Origin: Chitinophagales bacterium
GTDB lineage: Bacteria > Bacteroidota > Bacteroidia > Chitinophagales > CAIODY01
DNA length: 8,576 nucleotides
Direction of reading: 5' to 3'
Assembly (NCBI GenBank): GCA_023251415.1
Contig: JAHEYX010000115.1
Coordinates: 1 to 8,576, forward strand
Shown here: piece by piece, positions 6,061 to 8,576 of the stretch
How the letters are laid out: each line of letters starts with the position of its first letter
Position numbering within the stretch: the first letter of the stretch is position 1
Made by a program: the position numbers and the translations under genes
Notes under the pieces: model-generated
The model's database searches: none
Told to the model about the DNA's origin: nothing
The model's input: the letters and a program-made list of their open reading frames with translations, nothing else

Positions 6061-6210
6061 ATTATTTCGTCAATTAATCACGCTTTCGGCTTTATGGGCG
6101 AGCCTCAAGCGAAAAGAAACACCAGCGGCTTCCAAACTCGGTTTGGGGTAAACCACCTCTCCGCCTTGTTTCTTTTGCCTAAAGCGAAAGTGTAGATTAA
6201 TCGAAATAAT
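6061..6210. repeat. 150-bp imperfect inverted repeat (MITE-like hairpin element)
   Basis: The ends are perfect inverted 9-mers, ATTATTTCG (6061-6069) and CGAAATAAT (6202-6210). Moving inward the arms pair again as ATTAATC/GATTAAT, CTTTCG/CGAAAG, CTTTA/TAAAG and GAAAAGAAAC (6111-6120) against GTTTCTTTT (6168-6176), with small bulges and one ~12-nt asymmetric insert. The centre holds a tight hairpin CCAAAC-TCG-GTTTGG (6132-6146). No target-site duplication is obvious and no transposase is present. It sits directly after repeat B. Confidence 0.6.
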
Positions 6211-6299
6211 GCTACAGCCGCTTTTATTACATGCTATAAAAGCATTTTTGTTATTGGAGCAATCGATACAAAGTCCAACCTAAGAATACTGAACTCCAA

Positions 6300-6321
6300 T
6301 CCCGCTGCTGTTTGTGCGGGA
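6300..6321. repeat. Short GC hairpin TCCCGC / GCGGGA
   Basis: Arms at 6300-6305 and 6316-6321 with a 10-nt loop, followed by CTTTCTTTGTTTC. This could act as a weak plus-strand terminator, although no gene feeds into it. It directly precedes the larger inverted repeat. Confidence 0.4.
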
Positions 6322-6435
6322 CTTTCTTTGTTTCAACCCGCCTGCCGACGTACTAAAAATACATTTAGACAATGTAATATACTTTAATCCTAATACCATA
6401 TTTTATGTTTCGAGGCGGGCAGGGACAAAGAAAGT
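6321..6435. repeat. 115-bp inverted repeat with ACTTTCTTTGT and CCCGCCT arm blocks
   Basis: The left arm is ACTTTCTTTGT (6321-6331), 5 nt, then CCCGCCT (6337-6343). The right arm is AGGCGGG (6413-6419), 5 nt, then ACAAAGAAAGT (6425-6435). Both 11-bp and 7-bp blocks pair perfectly, and the unpaired stretch between them is 5 nt on each side. The ~70-nt interior is AT-rich without recognisable content. Confidence 0.6.
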
Positions 6436-6461
6436 AAGAAGATAATTAAATAATGAAATGT
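6428..6461. repeat. Dispersed direct repeat D, copy 2
   Basis: Ungapped partner of 4655-4688 with five mismatches in 34. It overlaps and continues from the right arm of the 6321-6435 inverted repeat, as copy 1 does with the hairpin at 4633-4664. Confidence 0.6.
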
Positions 6462-6618
6462 TACACGTTAGGATTATGTAGGTTATTAAAATGAATCCAT
6501 TAAAACGAAAGCATTGTTAAAAGCAAGGATTCAATTCAATTACGTAAACCTTAGGATATAACACGCTTTTATCAATCACAACGCAATCAGAGATTGCGAA
6601 ACGAGCAAGCGTAGTCAG

Positions 6619-6645
6619 CCTGCCCGCCGATTGCATTTTGGCGGG
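6619..6645. repeat. REP-like GC hairpin with CCTGCCCGCC
   Basis: CCTGCCCGCC (6619-6628) is followed by an 11-nt loop and GGCGGG (6640-6645), which pairs with CCCGCC. The decamer recurs directly at 6705-6714 and inverted at 6414-6423, so it is a local dispersed motif. Confidence 0.55.
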
Positions 6646-6704
6646 GAGACGTACGCTTAACTTCTCCGTAACAAGCTATTTCTTAATTCGAGTGACACAA
6701 TCAA

Positions 6705-6762
6705 CCTGCCCGCCAACAATAATATAAAAAATAAAAGATTGGAGGGCCCGCCGATATGGCGG
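6705..6762. repeat. Second REP-like cluster: CCTGCCCGCC and hairpin CCGCC-GATAT-GGCGG
   Basis: The decamer at 6705-6714 is followed, after an A-rich stretch, by the tight hairpin CCGCC (6748-6752), loop GATAT, GGCGG (6758-6762). The sequence CCCGCCGAT...TGGCGG is shared with the hairpin at 6623-6645, which has a longer loop, so both are variants of one palindromic unit. Confidence 0.5.
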
Positions 6763-6872
6763 AAGGAGAATATACGCACAGTTAATTTATACTATCACGT
6801 CTAATCCCGGTCTTTCAATCAACAATGTATGATTGTTATAAAACGATCAGCTTCTCTTATTGACAAATCAAA

Positions 6873-7031
6873 GCCCAGAATGGGCGGTATTATACTAGCA
6901 AAAATGCCACCCCACTAACCCCCAAGCCCTGAAAGGGCGACATTATATCGACGCGAACATAATGTCATCCTTTCGGGATTCTAAAATTCTCTGTTGATAT
7001 GTTTGCTAGTATAATGCCATCCCTTCGGGAT
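6873..7031. repeat. Nested palindromic element, about 160 bp, symmetric about 6952
   Basis: Outer arms are 6873-6902 and 7002-7031, sharing a perfect 14-bp block ATTATACTAGCAAA/TTTGCTAGTATAAT. Inner arms are 6926-6946 and 6959-6979, sharing ACATTAT/ATAATGT. Each arm also carries its own mini-hairpin: GCCC-agaat-GGGC, GCCC-tgaaa-GGGC, ATCC-tttcg-GGAT and ATCCC-ttc-GGGAT. Both arm pairs share a midpoint near 6952. Many arm mismatches are G/A or C/T and would allow partial G-U pairing in RNA. It resembles a dispersed palindromic repeat or a structured RNA; no transposase is near. Confidence 0.7.
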
Positions 7032-7135
7032 TGTAACTTCTCTTTATAATCAAATGACGTAAACACGATTTTATTTACGTCCTTTCAATTTTATCAAATT
7101 GACTAGCCATCAATTAAGGAATTTTATACCCTTTA

Positions 7136-7166
7136 TTGAATCAATAAATAGCACCATATACTTTTG
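7136..7166 (+). promoter_or_regulatory. Orphan Bacteroidota promoter (TTG-N20-TACTTTTG)
   Basis: TTG at 7136-7138 and TACTTTTG at 7159-7166 are separated by exactly 20 bp, a full match to the consensus. A transcript would start near 7172 and run rightwards. No plus-strand gene follows, and the next gene (7282-8082) is on the opposite strand, so the product would be a small RNA or an antisense transcript into the hydrolase 3' end. Confidence 0.5.
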
Positions 7167-7242
7167 CACTACACTGGCTTCAAATTATTTATTCTGCTGT
7201 AAACTATCTTATCGCTTTTTAGGGACTGTATAAAGGATAATA

Positions 7243-7264
7243 TAAATAGTTTAAAACCGAATAA
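7243..7264. repeat. Dispersed direct repeat C, copy 2
   Basis: Partner of 5953-5974 (20 of 22 identical). It ends 17 bp before the stop codon of the hydrolase gene, on that gene's downstream side. Together the two copies bracket 1.3 kb containing all the large palindromes. Confidence 0.65.
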
Positions 7265-7281
7265 TTGTAAGTATTTCGAAA

Positions 7282-8082
7282 CTATTGATCCAAAAATTTC
7301 TCTACCATAGCAACAAACAGTTGCACTTGATCTTCACCCGCAGTTATAGTAGTTATTTCACCTAAATAATCACCGTGTCCGCCCGGTAAAATGGCAAGTG
7401 CCGAGTTAGACAATAGTCGATACAATGCCAATGTATGTTCCGGTAAAACCACATCTTTATCACCCGAAACAAGCAAGGTCTTTGCTTTAACTGCAGCAAT
7501 CAATTCATCGGGGATGTCCATAAAATCTAGCATGCGTTTTACATCCCGGTCGTGCATGGTTTGTAAACCTACTTCATCATTCGCTATCTTCAAATAAGCT
7601 TGCTTTAATTGCTCCGGCATATTTTCTAAATTAGCCTGATTCATAAAATCCCAAAACCAATTCGGCATGCCAGCCCGTTTAGCCAAGGCCGAACATAAAA
7701 TTAAGTGTTCTACTTTTTCGGCATGTCGTATTGCTAATTGCAAAGCTGTGGTTCCTCCATTACTGAATCCCAAAACAGCCGCTTTTTCGATATGCAAATA
7801 ATCTAGCAAAGCACTAACATCAGCAGCATCTTGTTCAAAACTTAAAGCAGTAGTTCTGTCAGGCGTATGTCCGTGCGCTTGCATTTCAACAGCTACTAAT
7901 TTTCTCGTTTTACTTAATACCGGAATTAGTCTGCCAAAATTAGATTCGATGGTTGAACCACCACCGTGAATCAAAACCAATGGTTTACCGCTTCCATACA
8001 CTTCATAATACAAGTTAAGTCCGTTAATTGGGGCATATCCTTTTTCAATTGGAGTTACACCTTCAGTTGTATTAGCATTCAT
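7282..8082 (-). CDS. Alpha/beta hydrolase fold protein
   Basis: A 266-residue protein of the usual length for a single-domain alpha/beta hydrolase. The oxyanion-hole motif is PLVLIHGGGST (34-44). The nucleophile elbow is VLGFSNGG, with Ser107. The acid is probably Asp210 in LLVSGDKDVVLP (204-214), and the base is His236 in LPGGHGDYLG. A cap region lies between about 130 and 195, rich in Met, Trp and Phe. All triad residues are present, so an active hydrolase is expected; the substrate is not inferable (candidates are esters, lactones or C-C hydrolysis products). No signal peptide is seen, so it is probably cytoplasmic. The start lies only 8 bp after the stop of the reductase-like gene, implying co-transcription from a promoter outside the window. 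The fold call is firm. Confidence 0.9.
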   Translation of the reverse strand: MNANTTEGVTPIEKGYAPINGLNLYYEVYGSGKPLVLIHGGGSTIESNFGRLIPVLSKTRKLVAVEMQAHGHTPDRTTALSFEQDAADVSALLDYLHIEKAAVLGFSNGGTTALQLAIRHAEKVEHLILCSALAKRAGMPNWFWDFMNQANLENMPEQLKQAYLKIANDEVGLQTMHDRDVKRMLDFMDIPDELIAAVKAKTLLVSGDKDVVLPEHTLALYRLLSNSALAILPGGHGDYLGEITTITAGEDQVQLFVAMVEKFLDQ

Positions 8083-8090
8083 AATTATCG

Positions 8091-8576
8091 TTAATGAGCA
8101 GCATGCAGTACATTATAATAATGAATCACTGCACCACTGGTAAATGTTTTTGTTTTAGTTAACTTTAAGGAATCAATTGCCTTGCAATTTTCAAACAAAG
8201 GCAATCCTTTACCTGCAATTACCGGATGATAACACAATTGCAATTCATCCAATAAATTCAAATTTAATAATTGGATCAACAAACTTCTACAGCCAACTGC
8301 AATGGGCTTTCCGTTTATTGCTTTTAGTTCCTTAACGCTTGTGGCCAAATCATGGGTGGCTAATTGTGCACTGTGCCAATTCGTAATTTCCGGACTATCC
8401 AATTTTAAGCTGTTTGAAAATACCAGTTTAGGAATGGCATCAATAGCTACAGCAAAATCATCCATTGCTTTTTCGCCACTGGGGTTTTGTATAAAAGTTT
8501 GCCAAAAACGCATCAATTCATAGGTTGTTCTTCCATAGAGTATGATTCCGGCTTCCTTCAACAAATTGGTGTAATA
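8091..8576 (-). CDS. Dihydrofolate reductase-like (RibD C-terminal domain) family protein; 5' end outside window
   Basis: The frame is open to the window edge, so 161 residues are visible and the N-terminus is missing. A TTG at 8562-8564 is not a real start: the residues before it (YYTN) continue the helix leading into LLKEAGIILYGRTTYELM, the family motif where Gly-Arg-x-Thr-Tyr-Glu contacts NADPH. Further features are LVFSNSL, the glycine-containing loop AVGCRSLLIQLL, and the closing strands LLDELQLCYHPVIAGKGLPLFE and LTKTKTFTSGAVIHYYNV. Such proteins are NADPH-dependent reductases related to RibD; most are uncharacterised and the substrate is unknown. In relatives roughly 30-50 residues precede the visible part. 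The gene lies 8 bp upstream of the hydrolase and probably forms an operon with it. Confidence 0.87.
   Translation of the reverse strand, partial: YYTNLLKEAGIILYGRTTYELMRFWQTFIQNPSGEKAMDDFAVAIDAIPKLVFSNSLKLDSPEITNWHSAQLATHDLATSVKELKAINGKPIAVGCRSLLIQLLNLNLLDELQLCYHPVIAGKGLPLFENCKAIDSLKLTKTKTFTSGAVIHYYNVLHAAH

Larger units (their letters stand above)
4238..7281. other. 3-kb gene-free, repeat-dense intergenic region
   Basis: No open frame here has a credible start, promoter or recognisable protein family. The open frames at 4276-4461, 5084-5269, 5510-5893 and 5582-5941 begin at TTG or GTG and coincide with repeats. The region holds two 21-bp-period arrays, at least four pairs of dispersed direct repeats, several hairpins, a 150-bp inverted repeat, REP-like GC-rich palindromes, a ~160-bp nested palindrome and one orphan promoter, each listed separately. 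The stretches 4490-4620, 4700-4815, 5353-5563, 6211-6299 and 6462-6617 show nothing further I can name, apart from a short ATGCT/AGCAT hairpin followed by T residues at 6231-6249. Confidence 0.7.

Noticed and set aside
6290..6330. tRNA-like segment near the CCCGC...GCGGG hairpin
   Set aside because: No cloverleaf, T-loop GTTCRA or anticodon arm can be formed; it is only a short hairpin.
7391..7597. 68-residue plus-strand open frame
   Set aside because: It is the antisense shadow of the alpha/beta hydrolase, with no family resemblance.
8302..8523. 73-residue plus-strand open frame
   Set aside because: It is the antisense shadow of the DHFR-like gene.

Overview
The window looks like chromosomal DNA of an environmental Bacteroidota (probably a Chitinophagales/Sphingobacteriales-type lineage, inferred). 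The evidence is a C-terminal domain of the gliding-motility/type B sorting kind at the left edge, a type A type IX secretion (T9SS) sorting domain in a second secreted protein, AT-rich DNA without Shine-Dalgarno sequences, and promoters of the Bacteroidota form TTG-N20-TAnnTTTG.

Layout. Positions 1-360 hold the 3' end of a large secreted adhesin-like gene. A short convergent gap with hairpins follows. Next is a two-gene minus-strand unit, DinB-family protein (1013-1495) then SRPBCC/AHSA1-family protein (537-977). It diverges from a plus-strand GlxA-type transcription regulator (1624-2610), and recognisable promoter elements for both directions lie in the 128-bp gap. At 2723-4237 on the minus strand is a T9SS cargo gene with a signal peptide and sorting domain, cut by one in-frame TAA at codon 103; I annotate it as a broken gene. 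The right end (7282-8576, minus) carries an alpha/beta hydrolase directly behind a RibD/DHFR-like reductase whose N-terminus lies outside the window.

Between the broken T9SS gene and the hydrolase lie about 3 kb (4238-7281) with no convincing gene but dense repeat structure. There are two separate tandem arrays that share an exact 21-bp period: a degenerate 19-unit array at 4955-5352 and a well-conserved 17-unit array at 5564-5920. There are also several pairs of dispersed direct repeats, a 150-bp imperfect inverted repeat (6061-6210), GC-rich REP-like hairpins around CCTGCCCGCC (6321-6762), a nested palindrome of about 160 bp centred near 6952, and an orphan plus-strand promoter (7136-7166).

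The coding genes are mostly ordinary accessory enzymes and a regulator. The unusual content is the repeat-dense intergenic region, above all the two 21-bp arrays. I see no evidence for a defence system, CRISPR array, transposase, integrase, tRNA or rRNA here.
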